Under the pieces are notes generated by a model. The model did not search any database, had not been told where the DNA came from, and saw only the letters and a list, made by a program, of their open reading frames with translations. The translations under genes were made by a program, and so were the position numbers. This document shows, in pieces, positions 1-12,888 of a stretch of DNA of 64,000 nt; position 1 is the first letter of the stretch, and the number at the start of each line of letters is the position of its first letter. Source of the stretch: Rotaria socialis. Its lineage: Eukaryota; Rotifera; Eurotatoria; Philodinida; Philodinidae. The stretch spans positions 186,001-250,000 of the forward strand of contig CAJNYU010000281.1 in assembly GCA_905331475.1 (NCBI GenBank), given 5' to 3'.

Positions 1-280
1 GAGCGGTTGATCCATATTGCTAAACAAAAGAAATGAAAAAGTGTGAAATAGAAATTAATAGTGCCAAAAAAAAAGAGAAAACTCAACGAAAATTGAGCTA
101 ATAATTTATGTGTGAAAAAAAAACGAATAGTTCTCTTCTCGCAATATACTTGAGTTTATGAACAGAAGTTTTCAGCAGGATATGTTACCTTTGATGCTTT
201 TGCATTGGATTGAAATTTTCATCGATATTCAACATATTTTAAGTTTGAATGTGATAATGATGCGACTTGATCATTAATCG

Positions 281-321
<41 letters not shown>

Positions 322-2178
322 ATGCTCTTTTTCCTTGCTTTTCCTAACCAATCAATTTTTTGTCTAAGAATAGTGAACACATAAATAGAGATGTTCGTTT
401 GAAGTTCATTTTTGATTCATTTTGAAGATAACATTGACTTATCAAACTTATTCGAAAGGAAGAAGAAAATGAAGATTTTTTTCTTTTGTACAATTAATTG
501 AATAAAAACATCAAATAAAAGTTTTTGTCCAAAAAGGATGATACATTGAATGTGTCAAGAAGTATGAAGAGATATTTTTTCACGTTTTATATTTCGCACA
601 TTATAATAAACAAGAAACTAAATAATGTTCGTCGTTTTATTTATTTCAATAAATCACTGAACTGACTGCTAGTGTTCAAGTATCCAAAAAATCAATGATC
701 GAATTAGAATGTAAGCAATCAATATATTTGTTTATATCAAGTAATCTACTTACTAGCTGTTCGATCTTTTAACTAAATATGGTTGGATGCACACATCAAA
801 TATCTTACTAATGACTGAATGTAAGCAGAGGTATCGATAACATATTAACGGCACGATATTTATCAAAAAAAAAACGAAGAAGAACGATGAGTGCTTCCGT
901 TTTTTTCTCTCCTTCATAAAAACAGTATCTAACCATTTAATCATGTTACCTGTACGTGCATTTGACTGATCGGTGTCTCAACGTGAATACTTTCTTGCCG
1001 CTATCATCATACTTATACATAGAAAAATCCTGTTTTGTTTGTCTAAATGTCAAATTAATTTCATTTTTTTTCGCATTTTCTGTTCGTATTCATTACTAAT
1101 TAGACTGTAGACAACAACAACATATAGTTAACGAACTGTAACAGCGTAGGTCTTTTTTTTTTATAAAATTATATGGCAATCAATGATGATCGTACAAGCA
1201 ACTATGCATCCCTAGAGGGGCTTGTGTATTTCGAAGGTGGAATATATAACTAGACGCGTTTATATACGTTGAATTATTTGACTTGACAATTTGATTGCGT
1301 CAATAACAAGAGAGATGATCGTTGTTAACACTTAAATGCCTGCTGTGTATGTTATTAGTCGTCTATAAGATGATACTTGTAATGATAACGGATCACTATT
1401 TGTTCCCAAGTGACTCCTGTACCTGTTGGAGATGAAGGACACTTTCACTTCTCGTTGCTAGTTTGAAATAAAAACTGACAATCATTACGTAAAATGTGTC
1501 GAAGAACAAAATCATTGCTGTTGATAGGATCAAGTGATTACACGAAATATCATTGGCAAACAAAGAAAAAAAGAGCAACAAGTCAAACCGCCCATTTCAT
1601 AGTGTTGATTATAGACAGAAAATTTGACGTTCACAAAAATAACGTTGATTTATACATGAACGACTAGAGGAGTTAAAATATTGCTTTCGGCAGTTTTCTT
1701 CTGTTTTTTTTTGACTCATGTCATTTACGTTGTCGTGCAGGAATGTGGGTATTGTACAGCGTTCTTACGTCTCGCACATGTAGAGTAAATTTGATTTTCG
1801 TACAATCGTCTATACTGTTCTTTATATAAATCGTATCCTAAAAGTCGTGATATGATAATAAGTTCGAATAAACTTGACAACTAATAAAACTTAATCGGAT
1901 GATATATGTGTATATAGGAGACAAGTCTCGCGGAAACTATTGATAAACAGCATTTTCTTTTTCTATTACTAATCGAAACATGTTAGATTTTAACGAAAGA
2001 TAATCAGTCATGATTGTTTTTCTTTTCGGTTTAAATCAATTCTATATCAGTGTGCTTTTTTAAAGTCTAACCTTATAGATGGAAGTAGACGTTTAAGAAT
2101 AGAAGCTACAAAAAAACTGTAATATTTATTTTGAAAAGACAACGAAACAGGAAAATGAATTAAAAATGTGTTTTTATG
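1..2178. other. intergenic, no gene seen
   Basis: AT-rich DNA with frequent homopolymer runs. No reading frame has codon content or splice sites that look real; the short frames present are hydrophobic translations of T-rich sequence. The only distinct item is a CT dinucleotide microsatellite at about 287-318. Confidence 0.6.
287..318. repeat. (CT)n microsatellite
   Basis: About 16 uninterrupted CT units, seen directly. Similar tracts recur at about 10133-10156 (GA), 12861-12888 (GT), 37466-37490 (CT) and 38571-38589 (GT). TA tracts lie near 21838, 27178, 35167 and 51854. Confidence 0.9.
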
Positions 2179-2397
2179 CTAATTCTTTTTGAAATCTTCA
2201 ACTTGTTTTTCAATAGTATCGAGACGATTCAATGCATCCAACTGATAATGTTTTGTACTATCCAATAATAAATTCGCACATGTTTGTTGAAGTCTATTCA
2301 TTGAATCAGTTGTTGAATGAAAACTTTCGGCCAGTGAACTTATTTTTTCGTCGATTTCTTTGCTTCGACTAACATTCGCACTTGTATGATTACTCAT
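2179..2397 (-). CDS. small coiled-coil protein, 72 aa, unknown function
   Basis: A complete 72-codon frame runs from an ATG at 2395-2397 to a stop at 2179. The product is polar and predicted alpha-helical, with heptad-like leucines (LAESF, MNRLQQTC, ALNRLDTIEKQVEDF). This is typical of small coiled-coil subunits of trafficking complexes such as the BLOC or BORC type, but I cannot match it to a named subunit. There is no signal peptide or membrane segment. It lies on the same strand as, and just downstream of, the multi-exon gene at 2482-4368, so it could also be a terminal exon of that gene. The in-frame ATG close to the exon start makes a separate intronless gene more likely. Confidence 0.5.
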   Translation of the reverse strand: MSNHTSANVSRSKEIDEKISSLAESFHSTTDSMNRLQQTCANLLLDSTKHYQLDALNRLDTIEKQVEDFKKN

Positions 2398-2481
2398 CGT
2401 TGATGTTAAACGTCGACAGAGCCAAGTTTTTGTGTAAAATGGTCTATTATACTTATTTATTTCAGTCGATGCTTATCAAAG

Positions 2482-4368
2482 TCACGTCCTATTGAAAAAG
2501 AAGATTAATATGAAGAACGAAAAAGAAAAAACACCGGCAAGAATATCGAAATTTATACATTTATTTAACACGGAGATTGGTACTGCTTGATAATTAATAA
2601 GTATAGGCTTTTCAAATTCATCACGAGTTAAACATTGAGTAGAATCATCGGATGAGAGAACAATCTTTTTTGGAACATTAACTGCTGGTTTTGTCTTAGT
2701 TCTACGTTTGGTTTTTATTGGTATCTGTTCAGATTGTTTTATGGTTACTGGTTTACGTAATCCCATTGTATTCAATAGACGTTTATATAATTTCTAAAAA
2801 GAACTCAAAAATAAAAGTGACTTAGAAAGAAACAGATCTGAATTGAATTCATCTACTCGATTTTCTTGTTCATTGTATTGTTGTGCAATGGTTGGTTTAG
2901 TATGAGCAATAAATTTCTTATCAATATGATCATCGTATTGAAGTAGAGAATTTTTATTGAATTTATTACTAAGAAACATATGATAATCGACAGGTTTTTT
3001 ATCTTTTAATGCTTGAGCTTCATCTCTATTTGCCATCGAAAGTAATGTTTTCATTGTCAATTTCGTTCTCCATAATGATTCAGGTTTCTAAGATACGAAT
3101 GCATTGTTTTCTTTCAAAAAATTTTGTCATAATGGAACAATTCTTTTTTCCTACATGCTTTACTTCATGATGGACTCTTGTTTGTGGCAGAGTCTCAGAT
3201 GATGAAGGTTCGGGCGCATATTGAAATTGAAGATTTTCATTGGATAGCTTATTCCGAAATGAATGAAATGGCGATGATGATATATCTGGCGAGAGTTTTG
3301 ACATTGAACTTCTATGTATATCATTTTCCATTTGAGATGCTATTCGTAAAATAATCATTTGAAAACGAAACATTTCGATTAACAAGTGAACTCTGAGTTT
3401 TAACTGACGAGGAAAGACTGCGAGCTGATTTATACATAGATAATATATTTTCGAGGCAAGAATATTCAATCTTTAAAAAATACATCATCGATGTAACAAT
3501 GCCGCCAAGGACCGATTATTCGGCAAGGTAATGTATGGCTCATTAGTGTCTAAACGAAGGGCAACACATAGTCTCGACTCAAAAATGGAGTCATCAATTA
3601 GGCAAATTTTGCATACATGATATTGTTGGATTAGGACCGTGAGAGTTTCTTGTAGACGAATGTTTTGTAGAAAAGGTTTTTTGAGCTGACAAAACACTAT
3701 CGTGTGCTTTCTTATGAAGTATAAATGGTTCGAAATGAGATGTTGATAATTTTTGAGAAGTAATTGTTATATTAGATAATGAACGTTTTGGTGACGGTAA
3801 ATCTTGTATAAAATTTAAACTATTAATACTTGATGTTGACATTTTATTTGATATGAATTCTTCTGTACTACGCATCGAATGAATATTTAAATGAAATGAA
3901 TTTGGTTGATTAGATATCAAACTAAATACGTTTTTTTCTTCCGATTTTATTTTTAAAATATGAGAAATGATTTTGTTTACAAATTTCGATTACTATCAAT
4001 TGGCGTAGGTCGTTGAGTTTTATTCATAGTTGTGTTACTAGTTGTAATTGTTTTTGATGCTGTGACAAATTCTCCGGGTAAAAGAATTGTGGGACTAGGA
4101 ATACGATAGGAACTTCTTTTTATAATTGATTTCGAATCATTATTATTCGAGTCAATATTCATTAAATTATCTAGATAAAATGGAATTTCTTTTTGTCTGA
4201 AAGTAAATCAAAAATTTTTTCTTTGAAATTATTTTCACTAAATAGATAAATTTGCTTACTCGATTAACGGTAAATCAATAGGTGTGGACTGAATTGCGTT
4301 CAGATTATTTACTAATTTATGCGGTAATGAATTCAATCGTAGAACTGGATTATCAATTGAAGGTCTCC
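2482..4368 (-). CDS. multi-exon Ser/Thr-rich protein of unknown function
   Basis: Several minus-strand exons join in frame. 4260-4367 ends at donor GTAAGC and joins 4196-3981 (junction reading LPLIEQKEIPFYLDN). This ends at GTAAAC and joins an exon beginning at 3921 (reading SNRNFLISNQPNSFH). Further coding-like frames follow at about 3470-3080, 3060-2794 and 2775-2540, the last with a basic KTKRRTKTK stretch and the acidic LSSDDSTQC. A likely upstream exon lies at about 4712-4880 (FLRTHDDDFSS frame), but its join to 4367 is unresolved, and the joins between 3600 and 3350 are also uncertain. The product is rich in Ser, Thr, Asn and Pro, probably disordered, with no domain I recognise. Real coding is supported by splice sites and codon content; the full model is not. 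Confidence 0.45.
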
Positions 4369-4889
4369 TATGAAATATTTATTTTTATATTGATAATGAT
4401 AATTTTTAAGAATTTTACTTGAATAATTTTTTCTTGGATCTGTTGCTCGAATAATGTTTTCTATAGATAAACACAGCAGTGTTCAGAGTTCCAAAAAAGG
4501 AAATTTTGCGCCTGATATCCCCGAACCTTTGTTATTACAAAAAATTTGATAATGTCCGAAGTTGTCAACTTCCGCATTTTCCGGTTTTCGCAATTTCGGA
4601 AATTTTCAAAATTTCTCTGCTCTTCAAAATCTCCGAAAATACTTTTCTTTGACTTTACTTGATTTTGAAGATAATAGAAATTGTCGTAATTTCTTTTCTC
4701 GGCAATCTGAACATACCTCGATAAACACTAAGGTCAAAACAGTCAAGCATACTCGTGTACCCTTTTATTGGTATTTTCTTATTATTTTGATCTTTGCATG
4801 AATTAACTGATGAAGTAAAAAAAGCCGATTGCGTTGGAGAAGAAAAATCATCGTCATGAGTACGCAAAAAATATCTCGTTGACAAATAA

Positions 4890-6101
4890 GCCAGTATAGA
4901 GTGAACAAAGAAAAAAAACAGCCGCGCGAATTTCGAAATTAATTTTATTGGTTAGAATCTATTTGTAATTAATCCATAGGCGACTTTAAAAAATAATCAG
5001 ACATTAATTCCCTTTGATTTGACTCATAGGTATGTGATATTCTACCATATTTAGAAATGATGACGTCTAACGATTCGCATTATACTTGAAGATATTTATA
5101 ATTGCGTCGTAAGTAAAGATGAAAACCTACGAACTTTGTCTTTTGTTCCATTTGATTTATATCTATTCTATGAGTTAAGGGTTTAGTAAAATTATTGTAT
5201 GTTTATACGTGTCAAGGTAGCTCTTCCGAAACGAGCAGCCACTTTTTTTTTGTAACAAGCAATGATGATTAAACACAAAAAAAAACGGAGCGTCTGACAT
5301 TGATATTTAATGAAGCATTGACATATTAATACGTATTCGATTTCTTACTTGTCGACCCTCATTCCTTATACGAATACGAACAAACTACAGAAGATAAATG
5401 ACATCATTGAACAGCGCATGCATATGTCGCGTTGAATGGTGTGATTAATTAAAAAAAATCCTTTCCTTTTCGTTAAACAAACAAACAAACTAATCATGTG
5501 TACTCTCGTAGGATTAAGAATTCGATGTACACAAGTAATAAATCTAGCAAATTGATTCCTGTTCCTCGTTAAATCCAAATATTTACATTTTCCAGACGAT
5601 ATCAAGGAGCTACATAATCTATAGTGTGCCAAACTATATTCATATTAATATTTTCAGCAATTAGTAGGCTGACATTGATCCATCTATATTTATCAGAGAA
5701 ACAAGACTACCTAATCAATATGCTTAGAAAACAGAAAAAAAGTTTTTCTTTCTTGAATTTAATGGGAGCGCACTTAGATTGATTACAATGCATAAAAAAG
5801 GAAAATAAAAGCAAGCATCCATCATCACATAATAGAGTCTATCATTGAAACGATATTTGCATATTTACAAGGATATATATATATATATATTTCATTTGTT
5901 GCTTCGTATGTTATGAAACTATTTGGTAAATCCTTGTTAGCTATAATCGATTGTTCATCATTTATTATTTATAATAGTACTAAATGACGTGATGAATGAG
6001 GACGTAGAATTTTGTTTTTCAGTAAATGTTCGAGATCGGTAGTAGAATGATGATTTTTCAGTAGCACCAACATCTACAATCAAGAAGAACGCAATGTGAT
6101 G
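4890..6101. other. intergenic, no gene seen
   Basis: AT-rich sequence between two minus-strand genes. It probably includes the 3' UTR of the GPCR gene, with a TTTATT (AATAAA on the minus strand) near 5958-5965, about 140 bases past its stop. A TA tract lies at about 5874-5890. No convincing exon was found on either strand. Confidence 0.5.
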
Positions 6102-9100
6102 CTACCGACACCAATTGTCAGCCATATTCACATCTCTATTTAATGCGTTCAAATTTTCATTGCCGTTTAATAAACTTGTTGATCTGGGTATTTGTTGCGA
6201 ACGTAATGCTGCATCGAGACGCATTTCATTTAGACGCCACTGTTCAAACCAATCACAACGCCAACGCATTTTTTCAATTAAAACTTTACGAAAACTTCGT
6301 CTCGATATAACATAAAGAAAAAAATTTAAACTATAATTGAGTAGATAACAAACTTCTGCAATCATTTTTCCTGATTCGACATAATCTGATGGAACTTTAC
6401 CACGCACACGGCTAATACAAACAACTAGCCAAAAAATAAAATATGGAAAATTTAATATGCCAAATGTCACTGATATAACGACAAGCATCCATGTAACTTT
6501 ATCATTTTCTAGTTGATTTTTAACAATCATATTTACATATTCATTATTTGCACTATCAACTTTTTTTGTTTGACTTAATTGTTGTTGTTGCTGCTTTTTC
6601 CGTAAACGTCCCGCATGCAATAATTGCCGAACAATTAATATATTAACGATACAAACAATCAAGATCGGAAATGTTAATGTTAAATTTCCATATATAATTG
6701 TTAAATAGAAATAAATATTTTTAAATTTATTCATTATATCACATTCGAATACGTTGTGCTTTTCATCATTGTTTATATCGGACATAAGAAATGAATAAAA
6801 TGGCAATAAAAATGAAATTATTAATATAAATAAACATATTCGTCGAGCACTACGTGGATTGCATAAAACGGATGTTTGTAAAGGAAAATATACAACAATA
6901 AGACGTTCTAATGTAAATGCAACAACAATCCAATGAGCAGCAAAACGCAATGTGTGACGAAAATAAGTTGAGCCTGTTACAAAAGAAAAATACATTAAAC
7001 AGCAACCATGTTTTTATCGGAAGAGAATTTCAATGCTATTTATAATAAAATTAAAGAGCTACGTTATCTGAATAGACTGAATTATCGTTATATCTGATGC
7101 ACTCGTGCATCGACTACATAAAGCGGCAAGCAAAGTTAATGTAAAGAAAAATATTTCAAATCAATCATCATCTTGAATTTCTTTTGGTTCTCATAATTTT
7201 TTGAATTTCTCATTGGTATAAAAGATCAGCAGGATATGTTATTTTTTATTTTTTTTTCTTAGAGTTTTCTGCTAATGTTGATGTTTTTGTATTAGCTGAT
7301 CAATGAAATGCAATCAATTTTGTTGATGGCGTGGTAGCTTATTCTGAAGTCAATCAAATGCTATATCAGCTTATTGTTTTCCTTTTGTGCTTCTTTCTGT
7401 TAGCAAATGTCGACGAAACTATTTAGACAGATAGGCAATCAGCCACTTTCATCATCTCTACCCTCGTAAATTCCTCACTAATCAGGCTATATATATATAT
7501 ATAAATAACGATACAATTTTGTTTTTCTTTTGACAAACAAATAGGAGCATCCGTGTATATATATATATTCGTTATGTTCTTAACACTAGAACAATTTTCG
7601 TACACATGCTTAGAAAGCGTAATTTTATAATGAGAAAAAATGATGCCAATACGGTTTGATTGTTATCTGATGTTTAAATGTAAACAAATACATATCAAGA
7701 CTCGACTGCCGTCAAAGCAGTATCCTTAATTACTCTTGTAGGGCTTTTTGCACTTTCGACAGAGGCTAAAGACAGCTACACTGATTTGTACAAAATAAAT
7801 TAGCATTATTACAGAATGCCAAATCTCGAAAGTACGCATTTCAGATTATCCAATGGTAACAGAGTATGAGATTATTGAAAAAGAAAAATGTATAGAGAAG
7901 GATGCTTACCATTTTATTAGCTACTATCTTTGGTAGTAGGAAAAGTTCAAAAATAGCCTAAAAACCATAACTACAATATACAACACACCCTCGCGGCTGT
8001 AGTTGAATTATTATTATTTATAGATCTACTAACTAGAATACACTTCGTGAACTCATTTGTACTACAGTAATGTTATTGTAACAAAATTAATCAAATTTTT
8101 GTTTTGTTCTTTTATAAAAAATGACGATTCGTGATTAACTGTTATCATTCTTATCGTCTAAAAGCTTTTGCATCATTTTTGCTAACCTTTTTGTACGTGT
8201 AAACCTAATCGATTTCTTTTTTTCTAGAAAGACACATTAGTAACTATCATATTTATCTTAGACAAATTAATTTTTTAACTAATTGTTAATGTCAAAGTTT
8301 CTCATTGATCATAGATTATGTTTAGATAGAAGATCTAATCGTCTAGAAACTAGCGAATAAAATATACTGAGTATTTAATAAATAACAATCGCTTTATTGC
8401 TTTTGGATGTAAGTAATCCAATAAAACAAAATACTTGGAACATCATTAAAAATGACCCTAAACATTGTCTATACGCGCTCTATAACATTAACAATGTTTA
8501 CAGATTATATCTTTGTTTTCTCCCCGAGAAAATACTCTAAAAGAGAAAGTTTTTCTGAAACGTGCCGAGGCAACTTCTAGAGCTTAACATCATTTGTTGT
8601 TTACATGTCACGACCTTATTTTATTTTAGAGAACAACATTATTCAATAGTTAGAAATAATTAGTAAATGACAATCTCGTGACCTTCACGAAATCGTCTCA
8701 TAATTTCTAATGTAAAACGTTTTTTTCCTTTTAATAATATCATGGTACTTATACATAAAATTCAAGTTGAGGGTAGAATTGCATGTCAAGAATAACGACG
8801 ATGATACTCCCAACTAGAGACTGTCACAGGGCAACTTTTTTTGCTATGCCCTGCCCCATCCGGCGCCTTGCTATATCCTGCCCTGCTCTGTCTTGCCCTG
8901 CCCTGTTTCAGGACAGGCAGAGCATGATTATAAATTGAACTGAAATATTGAAAAAGGTAAAGACTAAATGAAAATGTTGTAACCGCTGAAAAGTAAAGTA
9001 CTCATATTTTATTTATCTATATTCGATAAAATATAGATATGCGCTTAAAACATAATTAAATATGAGTAGCAAACAGCAATTAAGATTATCACAAAAATCA

Positions 9101-10333
9101 GTTCGCTGCAAAAATAATGCGCTTATCGTGATCTGGCGAATTGAATATGTATTTAATTTGAATAAGTGAGAAATCGAGTAAATCTTTCACATTTATTCTC
9201 CTCAACTCATCGTGCTGGATAAATAAAGACTCTTCAAAATTTACCAGTAGCAAGAGATTCATTGTGTATTATGGGGTGGTAAGATTTATCATGAAACAAG
9301 AGATTTTCTAATTTTGTAGTACCGGGCAAGTTCATATCAAGTGAAAATAATTTAAAACATAGAGAACTAAGCATACAAAACTAAAACATGCGAAGAAATT
9401 TACCATTAGAACATGTTGAATCTTTAAGTGAAATTTCCTCTGGAACACTAAGCTCATATCTGAAATCATTTAGAAAAAAACCTCATCATACACATAATTC
9501 TTAAATTAGCTCGTTCTCTTATACAATATTAAATGATTCTGCCATGTTTTGCATTTCTCTTTGACGCAGTATTTTATTTTTATAATTGAATTATATGATA
9601 ATAAATGAGTAAACTGGTATTGTCCGAGCTAGACATAGTAACAAATTTCGCAGTGACTGGCGCATAATGACATACATTATAATCCATCACCATGTCAGCA
9701 TAATCGACTGAAAAATCTGCTGTATATCAGTTTATAGGAAAAATTATCAGGGCGCAGGACAGGGCAGGACTCCCCTGTGACGGTCTCTGCTCCCAACACA
9801 GGGCGTGAAGAGAGAGAAAATATTTTTGAATCAGTAAGTCGTAGTGAATTTACTTACATTTACAAAGTGGCATGGATAAATCGACTAGATTTAATGGTAA
9901 ATCGATATGAAAATCATGGACAATCCATCGAAGGACTTCGTCACAAAAGAAATTAAATAATAGTAAAGCCACAACAAAGCTCACTAGAGTAAAAATAAAC
10001 CGAATGAAGCAATTCTTGACTAGAAATGTTTTCAAAATTTACTTGTAATGAGATATTCATTAGAAGAATTTCGTCGAATTTTCGTTGATGAAAATACTTT
10101 AATTGAAAGCATAGAGCCAATCATACCTTTTGAAGAGAGAGAGAGAGAGAGAGAGATAAAAACCTAGATTCCTCAATTTACAAAATATAATAATTACCAA
10201 CGATGACAAGAATTATACTTGAATAAAACCGAAATAATTGACAGAATTGTCTTAGTTGTAAACCGAAATTATCTGGCGCTGATCGTTTTATAATATAATA
10301 TTTAAAATCAATTGTTTCAGTTGTCGTATTCAT
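6102..10333 (-). CDS. rhodopsin-family peptide GPCR (FMRFamide-receptor-like), 4 exons
   Basis: Seven-helix receptor built from four exons: 10198-10333, 10043-10126, 9858-9983 and 6102-6973; all joins keep frame and give about 405 aa. TM1 is LVIVGMIGSMLSIKVF. TM2 follows, and the conserved TM3 cysteine lies in MPLCKCSTYF, a codon split across the last intron. TM3 ends AFTLERLIVVYFPL, with ERL in place of DRY. TM6 is VVISVTFGILNFPYFIFW. TM7 is LLNYSLNFFLYVISRRSFRK, with NFFLY in place of NPxxY. These variants occur in protostome FMRFamide/myosuppressin-type receptors, so a neuropeptide ligand is likely by family knowledge. A second in-frame acceptor would start exon 3 at 10019 and add 12 residues; the 9983 acceptor gives a more normal TM2. 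The last intron (6974-9857) is 2.9 kb and contains a MITE. Confidence 0.82.
8807..8814. repeat. left target-site duplication CTCCCAAC
   Basis: Identical to 9790-9797; the pair brackets the hAT-type element. Confidence 0.85.
8815..9789. mobile_element. non-autonomous hAT-type transposon (MITE), 975 bp
   Basis: The left end reads TAGAGACTGTCACAGGG. The right end, reverse-complemented, reads CAGAGACCGTCACAGGG. The element is flanked by a perfect 8-bp duplication, CTCCCAAC, at 8807-8814 and 9790-9797. An 8-bp target duplication with a YAGRG-type terminus is the signature of the hAT superfamily. Subterminal DNA at both ends is rich in CCCTG/CAGGG repeats, unlike the AT-rich interior. There is no transposase frame, so it depends on an autonomous relative elsewhere. 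It sits in the long intron of the GPCR gene at 6102-10333. Confidence 0.85.
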
Positions 10334-12856
10334 AGTTCATAGTGTCGTTATTTTGATTATCATTTCAATATTTCATAATAAAATACTGCTTCTTCTTCTG
10401 ATCTATCTATTAAAAAAAAAACAAAAAAAAAAAGAAAACAAATCAAGATCAATAAAAAAAAAGCAAAGGGCTTGCATGTACGATGATCGATCGGTAATGG
10501 CTCTCTGAAATCTATGTCGACGCTATATCGTTAGTTCTTCAAATAAATCTCAAGAGAAACACAATCGCACGATCATTTTTTAGCTAGCACGTCATCGTAC
10601 ATGCTCGTCTATCAATAAACGACAAAACAACAAAGTGACAATATTCTCGAACGACATATGTAATGGTTCTCGTTCTGGCACTAGTTATTCTTCTTCTTCG
10701 TTTTTCTCATAGAGAATTAGAAAATATAAGAAAACTCAAAAGAAAAAGACACACGCGTGTGCTCAAATGTCTTCTTTATATCGAATGCATTGACATTCAA
10801 TCCATTCTATCAATATCAAAGAAAAAACAAAGCCTAAGAAATATTGAAGTATTGACGTTAGAATAGTCCTTTGTTTTTTTAGTATTAGAAACACGAATGG
10901 AAAAAAAAGAAATTTTTCGAAATCTACTTGATTCTCCAGAGAATTCAATTGCAATTAATCAAAATTATTTGTTTCACTTTTATGTATTTCTTTTCCGTTC
11001 GTTCTTATATTCTCTCAGATATGTAAATAGAGCCAGGCTTTATATTCATAACAATTTCATTGCTAGCTTTATTTTCGATTCGTTATTTTGTAACTGTCTA
11101 GATCAATGTGCATGTAGGCCTATGGGGATTTCGGTCGTTCTTATTTTTTTTTCTTCTATCTCCTCGAAAGTGAATCTGGTGTGCTCGAATTAATTTCGCT
11201 ATACATGAGCTGATCTAATATTTCTTACGCTAAATAGATGTTCATAGCGTGTAAAATTCCAAACATTTCATTTGACTCGTCTATAATATGTGATAGCTGA
11301 AAAAATATAAGAAAAAAACAAACATGCAAATTTATCATAGAATGCCAGTTTCTTACCCATCAATGGGTACCCATAAAATAGCATCATGATGAGTTTTGGT
11401 ACTAGAATATTCTGTTGTTCCTTTCTTTTCTCTCTTCTGCTCTATGAAGTGTATAGATTATTGTCAAAATATTGGACGGACACATTCGCATGTCAACTAC
11501 TATTATTTTACTAGGGAAAAGAATAGAGAGAAAGTTGAGAACACATAATTTATCGCCTCATCTATATGATTTGATTTAGAAGACGGTTGGACGATGTTAA
11601 TAAACAGGATGAGAAGAGATCAATTCGGCTTATAAAATATGAAGAGCTAATAAAACCGAGTAGCTGAAAGGAATGACATCTTTAGAAAATTTTCTCACAG
11701 GCTTCCGTTGTTTCAAAAGATATGACTTCTCATGTTCGTGTTACTTTCACAGGTTAGTCCAACTGTTCTCATTATCGGGCCTCTATTCAAAGTTTTCGGA
11801 AGAAAATACTTGCCCGTAATAATGACAACAGTGGAGTAACACATAGTGTGAATTTGTTAGGTTTTTGTATTACTATTTATAGTATAATGGTGTGTTTTCC
11901 AACACGATAGAATAAAGACTATGTTGGCATTTCTGATTTCTAAAACAATTTCTTATGCAAATTCAACAGAAACGATGTTCGAGTACGTCAGTAAAAGCGC
12001 ATAGAAATTCAAAACGTTAAATTCTAATGGCATATGTGTTGTGATATTTCTGAATATTAGCTGTTCTACATATTGTCAATGTTGAAGAAGAAACGGATGA
12101 GCAATTTTAAAAGCTCATTATTGCTAATGTCTCGTTCTTATTAGTCTCTTCTTCTTTTCTTTTTCAAAACGGTAACTTACGGTTGGAAACGATATAATGA
12201 GCTCACTGGTGCTGCCTTCTCTATTACTTCTGTCACTCCGTAAATAGAATAACATTGAATGCGTTTGACTTGAAGATTATGGTTTAGAAAACGTTTCCTC
12301 TAAGAGAAAGAAAAAGAGAGAAGAAAGACGGAAAGTTCTATTTTCGTGTCTAATCAACCAAAAGAAAATTTATTCGTCTGAATCTTTTCAAATAAACTAT
12401 ATATATTTATATATATATATTACTATTATTACTATTATTATTATTGAAAATACGCATATTATATTAATAATAATTCTTTTGCTGCAGCGTGTGTATTCAG
12501 ACACATGCGTATTTTTTTTCAAACAACATTAAGGAGTAATCTTAAATCCGATACTATAATAATACTGAGAATAAAACTTTCTTATCTATTATTGTTTGTA
12601 CTTACATAGCAATATTGTCTAGAGAAATGAAATCGCTATAGTTCGAGACTGATAGGCTTGATAAAGAAGTCTGCTCTATGACTGTCGATCTTTCTACACT
12701 ATAAATTCTATCATCAGACGACTACATCGTCAAAAAATGTTTTTTTTGTTCTACGATAAGGTACTTATGACAAGACGTCAAACAAAGCGAAAAAGAATAC
12801 AATTAAGGATTCTTTTGTAACTCAACTTTCTTAATGTTAAATTCTGGGAATAGGTT

Positions 12857-12888
<32 letters not shown>

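Noticed and set aside
4562..4801. Plus-strand frame with FRNFGNFQNF-like repeats
   Set aside because: Low-complexity Phe/Asn translation opposite a better minus-strand exon candidate (about 4712-4880) of the neighbouring gene.
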